Shown: positions 1 through 9,306 of the stretch, one piece after another
How positions within the stretch are numbered: position 1 is the first letter of the stretch
Layout: the number at the start of each line of letters is the position of its first letter
NCBI GenBank assembly: GCA_049115815.1
Contig: JAGDZO010000006.1
Coordinates: 62,001-126,000, forward strand
Reading direction: 5' to 3'
DNA: 64,000 nucleotides
Origin: Marinoscillum sp049115815
Lineage (GTDB): Bacteria; Bacteroidota; Bacteroidia; Cytophagales; Cyclobacteriaceae
Notes under the pieces: generated by a model
What the model saw: only the letters and a program-made list of their open reading frames with translations
The model's database searches: none
What the model was told of the DNA's origin: nothing
Program-made: the position numbers and the translations under genes

Positions 1-515
1 GTCTTTCCCTTGGAGTCAGTCTTAAGTTCACCCTCTAGAAAATCCAGGCATATCTGGTGTGCTTCATGGAACTCATCGATAGTCAGTATTTGTTTGGTTA
101 CTCCACTGTAAATACTCCGATAGAAGTCAGCTATCGAATGCCTTATTTCAAACTTTTTATTTGGTGGGATATTAGAAAATAATGTGGTAAAAATGATCCT
201 TACGTCACCTATGATGATGGTCTTGTTGTTTAGGTAAATAACATTTTCTCTTACCTTCTTCTCAAAAGTTGGTAAGGTCCCGGAAATGGGAAAACACTTA
301 TCATAGAATTCATGATTGCCAGGAATCATATAGACCTGCTTGAATTCACTAGACCATAGGTCGAATACTTCATCTTTGAAAGAGGAGTCTTCCAAGTGCG
401 TAATGTCTCCAGCCAATAATAAGATGTCAGCTTTAGGTAGGAGAGGGTTTGCTTTAATAAATTTCATATTGGTGGCCATCTCCAAGTGTAAGTCAGAAGC
501 GTATTGAAGTTTCAT
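1..515 (-). CDS. Metallophosphoesterase (C-terminus cut by window edge)
   Basis: The reverse strand from 515 reads into the left edge without a stop, so only the first 171 or so residues are present. It begins MKLQYASDLHLE and carries the calcineurin-like phosphoesterase metal-binding motifs in order: SDLH (Asp8, His10), LLAGDIT near residue 36 and PGNHEFYD near residue 65. The family hydrolyses phosphoester bonds with a two-metal centre; the substrate cannot be told from this fragment. There is no signal peptide, so it is probably cytoplasmic. It is divergent from the PUL and separated from it by two other genes, so it is unlikely to take part in glycan use. Confidence 0.88.
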   Translation of the reverse strand, partial: MKLQYASDLHLEMATNMKFIKANPLLPKADILLLAGDITHLEDSSFKDEVFDLWSSEFKQVYMIPGNHEFYDKCFPISGTLPTFEKKVRENVIYLNNKTIIIGDVRIIFTTLFSNIPPNKKFEIRHSIADFYRSIYSGVTKQILTIDEFHEAHQICLDFLEGELKTDSKGK

Positions 516-556
516 AGTTTTTGGGGTAAATGATTAATGTATAACCAATTAGAAAA

Positions 557-1033
557 TCAAGCCAAGCAGATCTGATCAAATTTCGACTGGAACATCCTGA
601 AAAAATCTCGATAGTGATCATATCTCACTCGCGGGTGATAATGGAAACATTCACAAGCATGGTATTCAGACTTGATTACCTTCATGATTTGACGAAAGCA
701 GTCCATGACCTGCTGTAGTGGTAACTCTACTAGCCATTCATATCTGTCTTTCATTGTCCATTGTTTTAATCGGTACCTCATCATACTCTCTACCAATTCT
801 GCTTGCCAGTAATGATCAAAATTGTAAGTACGAATCTCCTGCATAGGTAAGTCCTGAATGAGCTTTCTGTACTGTCTTTTTCGTCTAGCCGTGTCGTTAG
901 TAATTCCAAATTTCGTCATGCCATTGATGTCGTATATGTACAAATACCCTTTCGCATTCCATGTTGACCTTTTCATCTTAACTGAGGTTTTAGTGATTGA
1001 TTCATTTTCACACATGAGAAATGAATCCTTCAC
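557..1033 (-). CDS. GIY-YIG-like (T5orf172/MUG113-type) protein
   Basis: This is a 158-residue reverse-strand gene just upstream of the phosphoesterase. Residues 29-50 (GYLYIYDINGMTKFGITND) resemble the start of T5orf172/MUG113-type GIY-YIG nuclease domains, which have a Y-x-Y strand, then KFGIT, then an Arg/Tyr-rich helix (RRKRQYRKLI). A catalytic role is not proven. The first codon of the frame is GTG at 1033; ATG at 1015 (residue 7) is an equally good start. The C-terminal half is rich in Tyr, His and Arg and I do not recognise it. There is no signal peptide. Such genes are often phage- or element-derived, but no other phage gene is visible here. Confidence 0.6.
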   Translation of the reverse strand: MKDSFLMCENESITKTSVKMKRSTWNAKGYLYIYDINGMTKFGITNDTARRKRQYRKLIQDLPMQEIRTYNFDHYWQAELVESMMRYRLKQWTMKDRYEWLVELPLQQVMDCFRQIMKVIKSEYHACECFHYHPRVRYDHYRDFFRMFQSKFDQICLA

Positions 1034-1164
1034 TTACCTATTTGCAATTATTAGCTATTCAGTTAATTATCAATAGGTACATTTTGTAATAAATGTTGGT
1101 TTTACTAAGTATAATAACAAATAACGTTATAAATAATTACCTTTACAACTAGACATTCAGAATT

Positions 1165-1752
1165 ATGACATTAGATCAGTTTTTAAGAGACCATGATAAG
1201 CCAGGCGCTATCGTGCTATTAGAAGGTAAACGTGATGTGAGTCCGGAGGACATTAATCAACTAGTTGCATTAGGGAAGTTGCTTTGCCTACGAACGGAGC
1301 ATATTGTATTCAGAAGTGGCAATGCGGCTGGTTCCGATGAGTATTTCTCTAAGGGTGTAGTGGCAGTTGATGCGAACAGATTAGAGGTAATCACTCCTTA
1401 CAGTGGGCATAGAAAGAAACAGAACCAGGCAGGATATACATACTCCTTGGACGAGATGAATATTGTTGAAGACTCTCCTGTAGTGACATACTCAAAGGGA
1501 AATAAGAAGGTCGCCAATTTAGTGGATAGATACATGACAGGAGATAGAGGAAGGTTCGCGATCAAAGCTGCTTACCTGCTCCGTGATACTGCCAAAGTCA
1601 CAGGTGTAGGGGATGTGTTTCCTGCCACCTTCGGGATCTTCTATGATGATCTCAAGAAACCAAAATCCGGAGGCACTGGTCATACCATGCTTGTATGTGA
1701 TCAATTAGATGTTCCTTACTGCACCCAAGAGGTATGGATACAATGGCTATGA
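1165..1752 (+). CDS. SLOG-like (DprA/LOG-related) hypothetical protein
   Basis: This is a 195-residue soluble protein with no signal peptide. The stretch FRSGNAAGSDEYFSKGV (residues about 49-65) resembles the nucleotide-binding loop of the SLOG/LOG/DprA-like Rossmann fold, where a glycine-rich S/TGxAxGxD motif follows a beta strand. The preceding region (LLEGKRDVSPEDINQLVALGKLL) has the expected strand-helix pattern, and the C-terminal half is basic with no motif I know. SLOG proteins bind nucleotide-derived ligands; no specific reaction can be assigned. The gene stands alone between the divergent GIY-YIG-like gene and the terminator at 1937-1973. Confidence 0.5.
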   Translation: MTLDQFLRDHDKPGAIVLLEGKRDVSPEDINQLVALGKLLCLRTEHIVFRSGNAAGSDEYFSKGVVAVDANRLEVITPYSGHRKKQNQAGYTYSLDEMNIVEDSPVVTYSKGNKKVANLVDRYMTGDRGRFAIKAAYLLRDTAKVTGVGDVFPATFGIFYDDLKKPKSGGTGHTMLVCDQLDVPYCTQEVWIQWL

Positions 1753-1936
1753 TCTAATCATATACTTCAAGCTCACAGAGTCCAGAGGCCCTATTAAGTT
1801 TTTTCAGTTTGTAATCTTTTTATAAAACGTTTAGATATTTTCTCCTATTATGTTTTATGAAAAGTTTTACACATATATTATAACTATCTGATTTACAGTA
1901 TTAAGCATAGTTCCCTACGGACTACTTTAAAGGCTT

Positions 1937-1973
1937 AAAAACCCTCTTTATTTTAAATAAAGAGGGTTTTTTT
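1937..1973 (+). terminator. Rho-independent terminator
   Basis: A near-perfect hairpin has ACCCTCTTTATT on the left (from 1941) and AATAAAGAGGGT on the right (ending 1967), followed by a run of T and preceded by a run of A. It could therefore work in both directions. It closes the SLOG-like gene and insulates the PUL from the left. Confidence 0.85.
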
Positions 1974-2146
1974 ATTTTAGGTCAAGGTATAGGCCAAGTA
2001 TTTTGACATGTTTATTTGGGATCAATCCTAAAACCTGTGGAAGTTGGAAGTTGTTTGCTGCTTTTGGTTTAAATAATCTGATAACAACTCATCGGAAACC
2101 AACACTTTTCCAACAAGCCTTTCCATTTCTGTCATACCCTTAAGGA

Positions 2147-2169
2147 ACAATTTCACCAATTTTCTGGAC
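2147..2169 (+). promoter_or_regulatory. Putative PUL regulatory element, copy 1
   Basis: The element reads ACAATTTCACC, then AATTTTCTGGAC. It matches about 20 of 23 positions of the copy upstream of susC (17510-17532). It ends 62 nt before the ATG of the GH5 gene, the first gene of the PUL. The role as operator or activator site is inferred from recurrence and position. Confidence 0.6.
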
Positions 2170-2231
2170 GATCCATTTCTACTATTGAGATCTATTTGGT
2201 TGTACAAATACCTAACCTAATTGTAATCAAC

Positions 2232-3607
2232 ATGAATTGGTGCTTAACAATTGTGATGCTTTATATAGTTCTCACAAGTAATGCTCAGCTAAAACATGGA
2301 GCTCGTGACGAGCATGGCAGGCATGTCATTCCAAGAGGGTTTGTCAACAATACGAACGATGCAGTGGGTGAACTGTATTATACGCCGGAAGACTACTTGA
2401 GGATGGTGCGAATGGGAGCCAATTATCAGGTGGTTAGACTCGAACTTGGGAAACTCAGTGAGTTTGGGGGCAAAGAACTTGATGACAATTACCTACTCAA
2501 GCTTGATACCTTGGTCAATCTCGGAACGCAATCTGGTATTAAGACCGTTTTCAAGATGACCGTTTACGGTGCAGATAATTTTGAATGGGAGTCCTTCTGG
2601 GAAGACCAAAATAGTGAGCAGAATGATTACATCAGCGCGTGGGAGGTGATTTGGAAGCGCTACAAAGAAGAAGCTTCAGTAGCCGGATATGATCTCGTGA
2701 ATGAGCCAAGGAAACATAGCATGGACATTTCTTATAGCGACCTTACGGAAAAATATTTAGTGCCCGTTTTTCAAAAGATCATAGATGCTTATTACGAATT
2801 GGACAGTGGTAAAAATCTTTATTGTCAGGGCATTTTTATGAATAAAGGTGATAAGGTTGATAACAATCAATATGCAGAGATTACCAAGAGCATTGAGCGA
2901 GAAAATGTCGTTTTCACTCCACATATCTATTCTATCAACAAAATAAGGAATTTATCAAGCCTTCAATGCTTCGGTTTGACAAAGAAGCAAACCTTCAGGG
3001 TGGTCCAATGCTGGTTGGGGAATGGGGATTTCCTACTTTGTTAACCACTGATTTTAGTTACCAAGATCAACTCAACTATATGGACTTTTACATCCATACC
3101 GCCAATATTTTTGACAGCTTAGGTGTTGGGACTATCAAAGCTTGGTTTTCGGGAAATCGAGCTATGCAAGACTTCTTGCCTGGCGGGCCTTCTACTTGGG
3201 CGATTTTTAGTGATTCTGTAGGAATCGGTAATGTAGAGCGCAAGTATATCACGGATATTATCGCTAGACCTTACCCTCAGACAATAGCAGGTGATATTGA
3301 ACAATTCAAATACGATTTTGCTACGAGAGTGTTGAGTATCAATATTGTATCAAACAACAGTTTGGGGAGTTCACAAATATTCATCGGAGCTAATAGGCAT
3401 TATCCGGATGGATTTACGATTTACTGCGGGGAGGAAATGATATTGACACAAAACCCACTCAACAATAAGGGATTAGAAGCGGTTCAGAATTCTTCAATTT
3501 CAGATTTTATATGGGATGAGACTAAACAACAGTTGGTCATCTTGAAATGGCCTCATGATCGGGCACAGTTTCTGCTCAAAGTAGTCCCTGGAATTAGAAG
3601 AAAATAG
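2232..3607 (+). pseudogene. GH5-type glycoside hydrolase, frameshifted by a 5-bp tandem duplication
   Basis: The first part begins at ATG 2232 (a TTG lies upstream at 2196) with signal peptide MNWCLTIVMLYIVLTSNAQ and reads to a stop at 3044. It has a GH5-like start (RGFVNN) and the acid/base motif DLVNEP (Glu158). The second part, in another frame to 3607, carries the nucleophile motif LVGEWGFP (Glu codon 3020-3022). The two frames meet at a tandem TCTAT TCTAT at 2926-2935. Removing one copy gives FTPHIYQQNKEFIKPSML and a continuous 456-residue enzyme. So the gene is either disrupted or carries an assembly error. The substrate is unknown; GH5 members include endoglycosidases and endoglycoceramidase-like enzymes. 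It is first in a short unit with the GH3 gene. Confidence 0.85.
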
Positions 3608-3810
3608 TCCGTAATTATCAAAATGAGCGTCAATAAATCGAGCGAAGATTGAGAAAGGCAAAATCCTATTTTCCATGTTGATTCGCTCAAAAACAGCCAA
3701 TAGAACTTCTAAGACCATTTTTTGACCAATTTCGGCTTAGTGAATCTGGACTATTTGGACACTTTTTGAGACAATATGTCTTTCTAAAAGGACGTATTTT
3801 GAAATTAACG

Positions 3811-5964
3811 ATGAAAAATCTAAACATAACCGGATTATTGTTCACGCTGATATTGGCAATTGTGGCAAGTTGCCATATGAAGTCCGTAGAGGAAGATCCA
3901 GAGGCACTGATTGATTATAAAGTCAAGGAGCTGGTCAAGCAGATGACCCTGGAAGAGAAAGTAGCTGAACTTACACAAGACGCTCCTCCAAATGAAAGAT
4001 TGGGAATACCTATGATGCAGTATAGCGAGTGCTTGCATGGCTTGTGGCTTCCTGGTTCAACGGTATATCCACAGGCAATAGCTCTTGGTTCGACTTGGGA
4101 TCCTGAAATAGTGCGAATGATGACTACAGATATTGCTAAAGAAGCAAGGGCTGCAAATCTCACGCATTGTTATTCCCCGAATCTCGATGTAATCTCTGGA
4201 GATGCCAGATATGGACGAGTAGAAGAGTCTTATGGTGAAGATCCATATTTGGTCAGTCGTATGGGAGTAGCTTTTATAGAAGGACTGCAGGGAACTGGAG
4301 ATGAACAATATGATGAGAATCATATATTGGCAACAGCCAAGCATTTTGTAGCATATCCAGAAAACAGAAGAGGAATTAACGGAGGCTTTAGCGATATCTC
4401 CGAAAGAAGACTTAGAGAGATATTTTTACCACCTTTTGAAGCAGCGGTCAAAGAAGCAGCGGTTGGTTGCATCATGCCTGGTCACCAGGACCTAAACGGA
4501 GTTCCTTGCCATATGAATACTTGGTTGATCAAGGATATCTTACGAGAAGAGTACGGTTTTAAAGGGTTTATAGTGTCTGATAACAATGATGTCTCCAGAC
4601 TACATCATATGCACTGGATAGCCAAATCCAGAACCGAAGCTGCGGTCTTGGGGCTTCAGTCTGGGATAGACATGGACTTGGTCATTGGTAAAGCACCTGA
4701 GAATTCTGCTTATTTAATGAGCGTGTTAGAAGATACACTTAAAAGCGATCCTAGTTTGACAACTTACCTTGACGAAAGCGTATCAAGAATTCTTCGATTG
4801 AAGTATAAACTGGGGTTGTTTGACCAAGAAAACACGGATGAAGTAAGGCCAGTTGTTAGCAAGCCAGAGAGCCAGGAACTCGCACTAGAAATTGCCAAGA
4901 AAGCTGTTGTGCTATTGAAAAATGAGGATAATTTGCTGCCACTAGATGCTAACAAAGTAAAGTCTATCGCTATCATTGGGCCGAATGCCCATGAAGAAGT
5001 GCCAAAAGGTAAAAAATATACGTTGATGGGTGGTTACTCAGGTATTCCGCCTTATTATACTTCCGTACTAGAGGGAATCAAAGATAAAGTAGGGGACAAG
5101 GTTAAAATCAATTATGCCCAAGGCTGCTCGTTGCTGAGCGATTCGAAGGATGGTTTTGATGAAGCTGTAGCTGCAGCAGAGAAGTCCGACGTGGTTATTT
5201 TGGCTGTTGGAGGATCTACAAGGACTTGCGGCGAAGGTACTGATCGTGATGATCTTGATCTGTTTGGTGTGCAAAATGAACTTGTGGAGGCAATACACAA
5301 AACGGGGAAGCCAATAGTGGCGGTCTTAATCAATGGAAGACCCCTAACCATCAATTACTTGGCTGATAACATCCCTTCAATTATTGAGAGTTGGTATCTG
5401 GGCATGAGGAGTGGAGACGCTCTTGCAGATGTGATTTTTGGAGATGTGAATCCTGGGGGAAAGCTAACAGTCTCTTTTCCTAGATCAGTTGGACAAATAC
5501 CGGTTACCTATCTAGAGCGTCCAGATTTTGTAGGCTCAGGCAAAGGCTTATATAAGTTTACTGATAAATCACCTTTGTTTCCTTTTGGTTATGGATTGAG
5601 TTATACCACTTTTGAGTATTCCAATCTAAGACTTGCGGATAATCAAATCTCCGCTGGAGGATCTACTCAGGTATTGGTAGATGTAACCAATACGGGAGAT
5701 ATGACCGGAGATGAAGTGGTGCAAATGTATATCAGAGACGAATTTGCATCAGTTGGTAGGTATAATAAAATGCTTAAAGGTTTTGAGCGTGTCACTCTGG
5801 CCGCAGGAGAGACTAAGACTGTCCAGTTTGAACTCAACGAAGAAAACTTGTCTATTTACAATCAACGTTTGGAGAAAGTGGTCGAACCTGGTGATTTCAC
5901 TGTCTCAGTTGGTGCATCAAGTAGGGCAGAGGATCTTAAAGAAATTAGGCTTAGCGTATTGTAG
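3811..5964 (+). CDS. GH3 family glycoside hydrolase, lipoprotein
   Basis: The frame opens at 3766, but ATG at 3811 gives a clean lipoprotein signal (hydrophobic run ending IVASC), so I prefer it; the product is then 717 residues. The N-terminal GH3 barrel holds SPNLDVISGDARYGRVEESY, KHFVAYPENRR and the nucleophile Asp257 in GFKGFIVSDNND. The C-terminal alpha/beta sandwich (LLKNEDNLLPL, GGSTRTCGEG) and a final fibronectin III-like domain follow. GH3 enzymes are retaining exo-glycosidases, mostly beta-glucosidases or beta-xylosidases. In this PUL a beta-xylosidase acting on xylose-containing oligomers is plausible, but the sequence alone does not fix it. A terminator follows at 6039. Confidence 0.93.
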   Translation: MKNLNITGLLFTLILAIVASCHMKSVEEDPEALIDYKVKELVKQMTLEEKVAELTQDAPPNERLGIPMMQYSECLHGLWLPGSTVYPQAIALGSTWDPEIVRMMTTDIAKEARAANLTHCYSPNLDVISGDARYGRVEESYGEDPYLVSRMGVAFIEGLQGTGDEQYDENHILATAKHFVAYPENRRGINGGFSDISERRLREIFLPPFEAAVKEAAVGCIMPGHQDLNGVPCHMNTWLIKDILREEYGFKGFIVSDNNDVSRLHHMHWIAKSRTEAAVLGLQSGIDMDLVIGKAPENSAYLMSVLEDTLKSDPSLTTYLDESVSRILRLKYKLGLFDQENTDEVRPVVSKPESQELALEIAKKAVVLLKNEDNLLPLDANKVKSIAIIGPNAHEEVPKGKKYTLMGGYSGIPPYYTSVLEGIKDKVGDKVKINYAQGCSLLSDSKDGFDEAVAAAEKSDVVILAVGGSTRTCGEGTDRDDLDLFGVQNELVEAIHKTGKPIVAVLINGRPLTINYLADNIPSIIESWYLGMRSGDALADVIFGDVNPGGKLTVSFPRSVGQIPVTYLERPDFVGSGKGLYKFTDKSPLFPFGYGLSYTTFEYSNLRLADNQISAGGSTQVLVDVTNTGDMTGDEVVQMYIRDEFASVGRYNKMLKGFERVTLAAGETKTVQFELNEENLSIYNQRLEKVVEPGDFTVSVGASSRAEDLKEIRLSVL

Positions 5965-6038
5965 GATGAAGGTTTTAGTACGTTGAGAAGGGCTATAAAT
6001 TTACTAAGGCTGGGTATTGCATAGTGTGGTGCCCATTC

Positions 6039-6065
6039 GGCGGCCCATTGGGCCGCCTTTTTTTT
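6039..6065 (+). terminator. Rho-independent terminator
   Basis: A perfect GC-rich 8-bp stem (GGCGGCCC / GGGCCGCC) with a 3-nt loop is followed by eight T. It ends the GH5-GH3 unit. Confidence 0.9.
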
Positions 6066-6110
6066 CACCATATCAGCATATTAATCGAATACCAGTGAGG
6101 AATCTAAGTC

Positions 6111-6533
6111 ATGAAACAAAAATATAATCGATTGTCATTCAATACCGACTTTTTGAGTTTTGGACTTTTGATACCTCTTAATTTGGAAACTCAGGCGCAG
6201 ACTTTTGTCAGGCATAAATTGATCAAACCCAATCCTGAAATCTCAGAGTCTTATCAATCCATGACCTTTCAAGGCGCTTGGTGTTGGTTTTTGAATCCTC
6301 TGGCGGTTTATTTCGAAGGAGCGTTTCGCCGGACTTATTCTGTTTGGGTTGACAATTATGGTGATATTCACGGTGAGTACTATGATCAAGAAACCAAAAA
6401 GTTCAGGTCGAAGGTCATTTATAATAATCAAGAAATTGATGATCATAACAACCCTTCTATCTTGATAGATGAGGTGGGAAAATTGTTAGTTTTTTTAACA
6501 CGAACACCCTTGGCAGGAAGCCACTTCGTCTAA
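6111..6533 (+). pseudogene. Truncated remnant of a BNR_4 propeller protein
   Basis: This 140-residue ORF contains only the first blade region of a BNR_4 (PF15892-type) beta-propeller protein: GAWCWFLNPLAVYFEG, RTYSVWVDNYGDIHGEYYDQ and DDHNNPSILIDEVGKLLVF. Full-length members of this group are several hundred residues. Here the frame ends soon after at TRTPLAGSHFV, and the GH78 gene starts 24 bases later. The N-terminus has no convincing signal peptide. I read it as the 5' stump of a deleted gene, possibly a lost polysaccharide-active propeller. It belongs to a different branch from the three intact BNR_4 proteins at 34.8-43.5 kb. It might still be translated. Confidence 0.65.
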
Positions 6534-6557
6534 TGCAAGGCCTAACAAAAGAAAGTA

Positions 6558-9299
6558 ATGAAGATGAAAGGAAACAAGTTGATTTTGAGTTTAGCGGTGG
6601 CATTGTTGAGTATCAGCAGTGCGGTAGCCAAAGTATCAGTTGGGCAATTGACTACTGAGTACTTAGTAGATCCCATCGGAATAGACGTGTCAAAACCTAG
6701 GTTGAGCTGGAAACTGAACACTTCGGATTATAACGTAATGCAATCTGCATATGAGATAAAAGTGGCTCGCAAGTCAGCGGACCTGGCATCTCAGGGTGAT
6801 TTGATATGGACTACCGGTAAAGTGGCAAGTGACCAATCAGTTAATGTAGTTTATGAGGGAGAGCGTTTGAATTCTGGCGAAAGGGCTTATTGGCAGGTGA
6901 GAGTCTGGGACCAAAAAGGAAAAGTAAGCAGCTGGAGCCAACCTGCCTTTTGGGAAGTTGGATTACTTAATACTTCAGATTGGAAAGCCAATTGGATCAC
7001 GATGGAAGAGGAAAAATCTGCAACCTCGCTCCCTAGTCAGTTTTATAGGAATGACTTCAAAGCTGAAAAACCCATCAAATCAGCTAGAGTGTATGTGTCA
7101 TCGTTAGGCTTGTACCAATTATATATCAACGGTCAAAAAGTCGGTAAGGATCTGTTTACTCCAGGCTTTACCAGTTACAAGAAGCGAATTCAGTATCAGA
7201 CGTATGATGTGACGGATATGCTCCAATCTGAAAATGTCATTGGTGCCATAGTGGGAGATGGTTGGTACCGAGGTTACCTTGGCTGGGACGGTGGTCGCAG
7301 TTACTATGGTGATCAATTGGGGTTGATAGCTCAGCTAATTCTCGAGTATGAAGATGGTAGCAGTCAAGTCGTAGTGACGAATGAACAATGGAAAACCTCT
7401 TATGGGCCTATCGACGAATCTGATATTTACAACGGAGAAAAATATGACGCTCGTAAGGCCATGGACGGGTGGGCTCAAGCAGGGTTTGATGATAGAGGCT
7501 GGCAGCCAGTATCATCATTGGATCACCCAAAAGACATCTTGGTAGCCTCCAATGGGTTGCCGGTTCGTGCCATTGAAGAGATTACGCCAATCAAAAAAAT
7601 CATTACTCCTAAAAGAGAGATCGTATTTGACCTTGGTCAAAATATTGTAGGCTGGGCACGATTGAAGGTTTCGGGCAAAGCGGGTGATGAAGTAATTATG
7701 CAATTTGCGGAAGTATTGGATAAGGATGGCAATTTCTTTACCAAGAATCTTAGAGCCGCAGAGGCTACAGATATTTATACTTTAAATGGAGATGGAGAAG
7801 AAGTTTTTGAGCCTCATTTCACGTTTCATGGATTTCGATTTATCAAGATAGAAGGCTACCCCGGAACACCAGATATTGGAGATGTTACGGGAGTGGTTAT
7901 TCATTCTGATATGAAACCAACAGGAAACTTCGTATGCTCAGATCCATTGATCAATCAACTTCAGAGCAATATACAATGGGGGCAAAGGGACAATTTCTTG
8001 GATATTCCGACGGATTGCCCACAGCGAGACGAACGTGTAGGGTGGACTGGTGACGCACAAGTGTTCAGTACGACTGCCGCTTTCAATTTTGATGTAGCTG
8101 CTTTTTATACCAAATGGCTCAAGGATTTGGCATTGGATCAGCAACCAAATGGCGAAGTGCCCAATGTAATACCTGATATGTGGAACAATAAACTTGGCGG
8201 TACCACCGCTTGGGGGGATGCTGCAGTGATAGTGCCTTGGACAGTTTATCGCGCATATGGAGATAAGAGAATCTTGGAGGAGCAATACGCCAGCATGAAG
8301 GGATGGGTAGATTATATGAAAAACAAATCAGGCGAGGACTACCTATGGAATCAAAAAAACAAACATCACTGGGGAGATTGGTTGGCGTTCCACTCAGATA
8401 GTCCGGCATATGCGGGATCTGTGACGGTAAATGATCTGATCGCAACTGCTTATTTTAAATACAGTGCATCACTCTTGAGTAAGGCTGCTAACATATTGGG
8501 GAAAAACGATGAAGCTCAGGTTTATGAGGAACTGGCGGAAAAGGTGAAGAAGGCCTTTATTCAGGAATTTATCACACCAAATGGACGTTTGGTATCGCAT
8601 ACCCAAACTGCATATGCTTTAGCTCTATCGTTTGATCTGATTCCTGAGGAATTAAGAGCCAAAGCAGCACAACATTTTGCGGATGATGTGAAGAAGTTTA
8701 AGCATCTCACTACAGGCTTTGTAGGAACTCCACTGCTCTGCACCACACTTTCTTCCATAGGCAGAGATGATCTGGCTTTCATGCTACTGAATAGAAAAGA
8801 GTTTCCGGGATGGCTCTATCCCGTGACTCAGGGTGCCACTACTATCTGGGAGCGATGGGATACTCAGAAGCCGGACGGTACCATAATAGATGGAATGAAC
8901 AGTTTCAACCACTACGCATATGGAGCGATAGGCGAATGGCTATACACCCACGTGGCAGGTCTGAAGATTGACGAAGATAATCCGGGATACAAGCGAAGCA
9001 TTCTGAGTCCGCACCCTGGAGGCGGCCTTACATCTGCCAAAGCCGAGATAGAATCGATATATGGAACGGTCATTTCTGATTGGAAGCTCGAAAACGGCAC
9101 CATGAACTATCAGGTTACGGTTCCTCCGAATACTACTGCTTTGGTGACGTTACCAAAAGCCGATGCGGCTGATGTCATGGTTTCGAATCAATCAGGGAAA
9201 GTGATTAAATCATTAGAATTGATGCAAAAAGGGAAATCAGCTTCTGCTACTGTAGGCTCAGGTACCTACATTTTTAAGTACACTTTTTCTAATAAGTAA
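6558..9299 (+). CDS. GH78 alpha-L-rhamnosidase (1 of 3)
   Basis: The 913-residue protein has signal peptide MKMKGNKLILSLAVALLS...AVA. It follows the usual GH78 order: N-terminal Ig-like domain (TEYLVDPIGID, PRLSWKL), a jelly-roll domain with the WYRGYLGW region, the (alpha/alpha)6 catalytic barrel, and a C-terminal beta-sandwich (PPNTTALVTLP). The motif PTDCPQRDERVGWTGDAQ holds the expected general acid Glu492. The barrel closes with ATTIWERWDT and NSFNHYAYGAIGEWLY. GH78 enzymes release terminal alpha-L-rhamnose by inversion. In a PUL with sulfatases and ulvan-type lyases it would trim desulfated rhamnose from imported oligomers, probably in the periplasm. Confidence 0.95.
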   Translation: MKMKGNKLILSLAVALLSISSAVAKVSVGQLTTEYLVDPIGIDVSKPRLSWKLNTSDYNVMQSAYEIKVARKSADLASQGDLIWTTGKVASDQSVNVVYEGERLNSGERAYWQVRVWDQKGKVSSWSQPAFWEVGLLNTSDWKANWITMEEEKSATSLPSQFYRNDFKAEKPIKSARVYVSSLGLYQLYINGQKVGKDLFTPGFTSYKKRIQYQTYDVTDMLQSENVIGAIVGDGWYRGYLGWDGGRSYYGDQLGLIAQLILEYEDGSSQVVVTNEQWKTSYGPIDESDIYNGEKYDARKAMDGWAQAGFDDRGWQPVSSLDHPKDILVASNGLPVRAIEEITPIKKIITPKREIVFDLGQNIVGWARLKVSGKAGDEVIMQFAEVLDKDGNFFTKNLRAAEATDIYTLNGDGEEVFEPHFTFHGFRFIKIEGYPGTPDIGDVTGVVIHSDMKPTGNFVCSDPLINQLQSNIQWGQRDNFLDIPTDCPQRDERVGWTGDAQVFSTTAAFNFDVAAFYTKWLKDLALDQQPNGEVPNVIPDMWNNKLGGTTAWGDAAVIVPWTVYRAYGDKRILEEQYASMKGWVDYMKNKSGEDYLWNQKNKHHWGDWLAFHSDSPAYAGSVTVNDLIATAYFKYSASLLSKAANILGKNDEAQVYEELAEKVKKAFIQEFITPNGRLVSHTQTAYALALSFDLIPEELRAKAAQHFADDVKKFKHLTTGFVGTPLLCTTLSSIGRDDLAFMLLNRKEFPGWLYPVTQGATTIWERWDTQKPDGTIIDGMNSFNHYAYGAIGEWLYTHVAGLKIDEDNPGYKRSILSPHPGGGLTSAKAEIESIYGTVISDWKLENGTMNYQVTVPPNTTALVTLPKADAADVMVSNQSGKVIKSLELMQKGKSASATVGSGTYIFKYTFSNK

Positions 9300-9306
9300 T
9301 CAAATA

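Larger units (their letters stand above)
1753..2231. other. Intergenic region at the left border of the PUL
   Basis: About 480 bases without a gene. It holds the hairpin terminator at 1937-1973 and the putative PUL regulatory element at 2147-2169. The rest is AT-rich and I see no further ORF or RNA gene. Confidence 0.6.
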
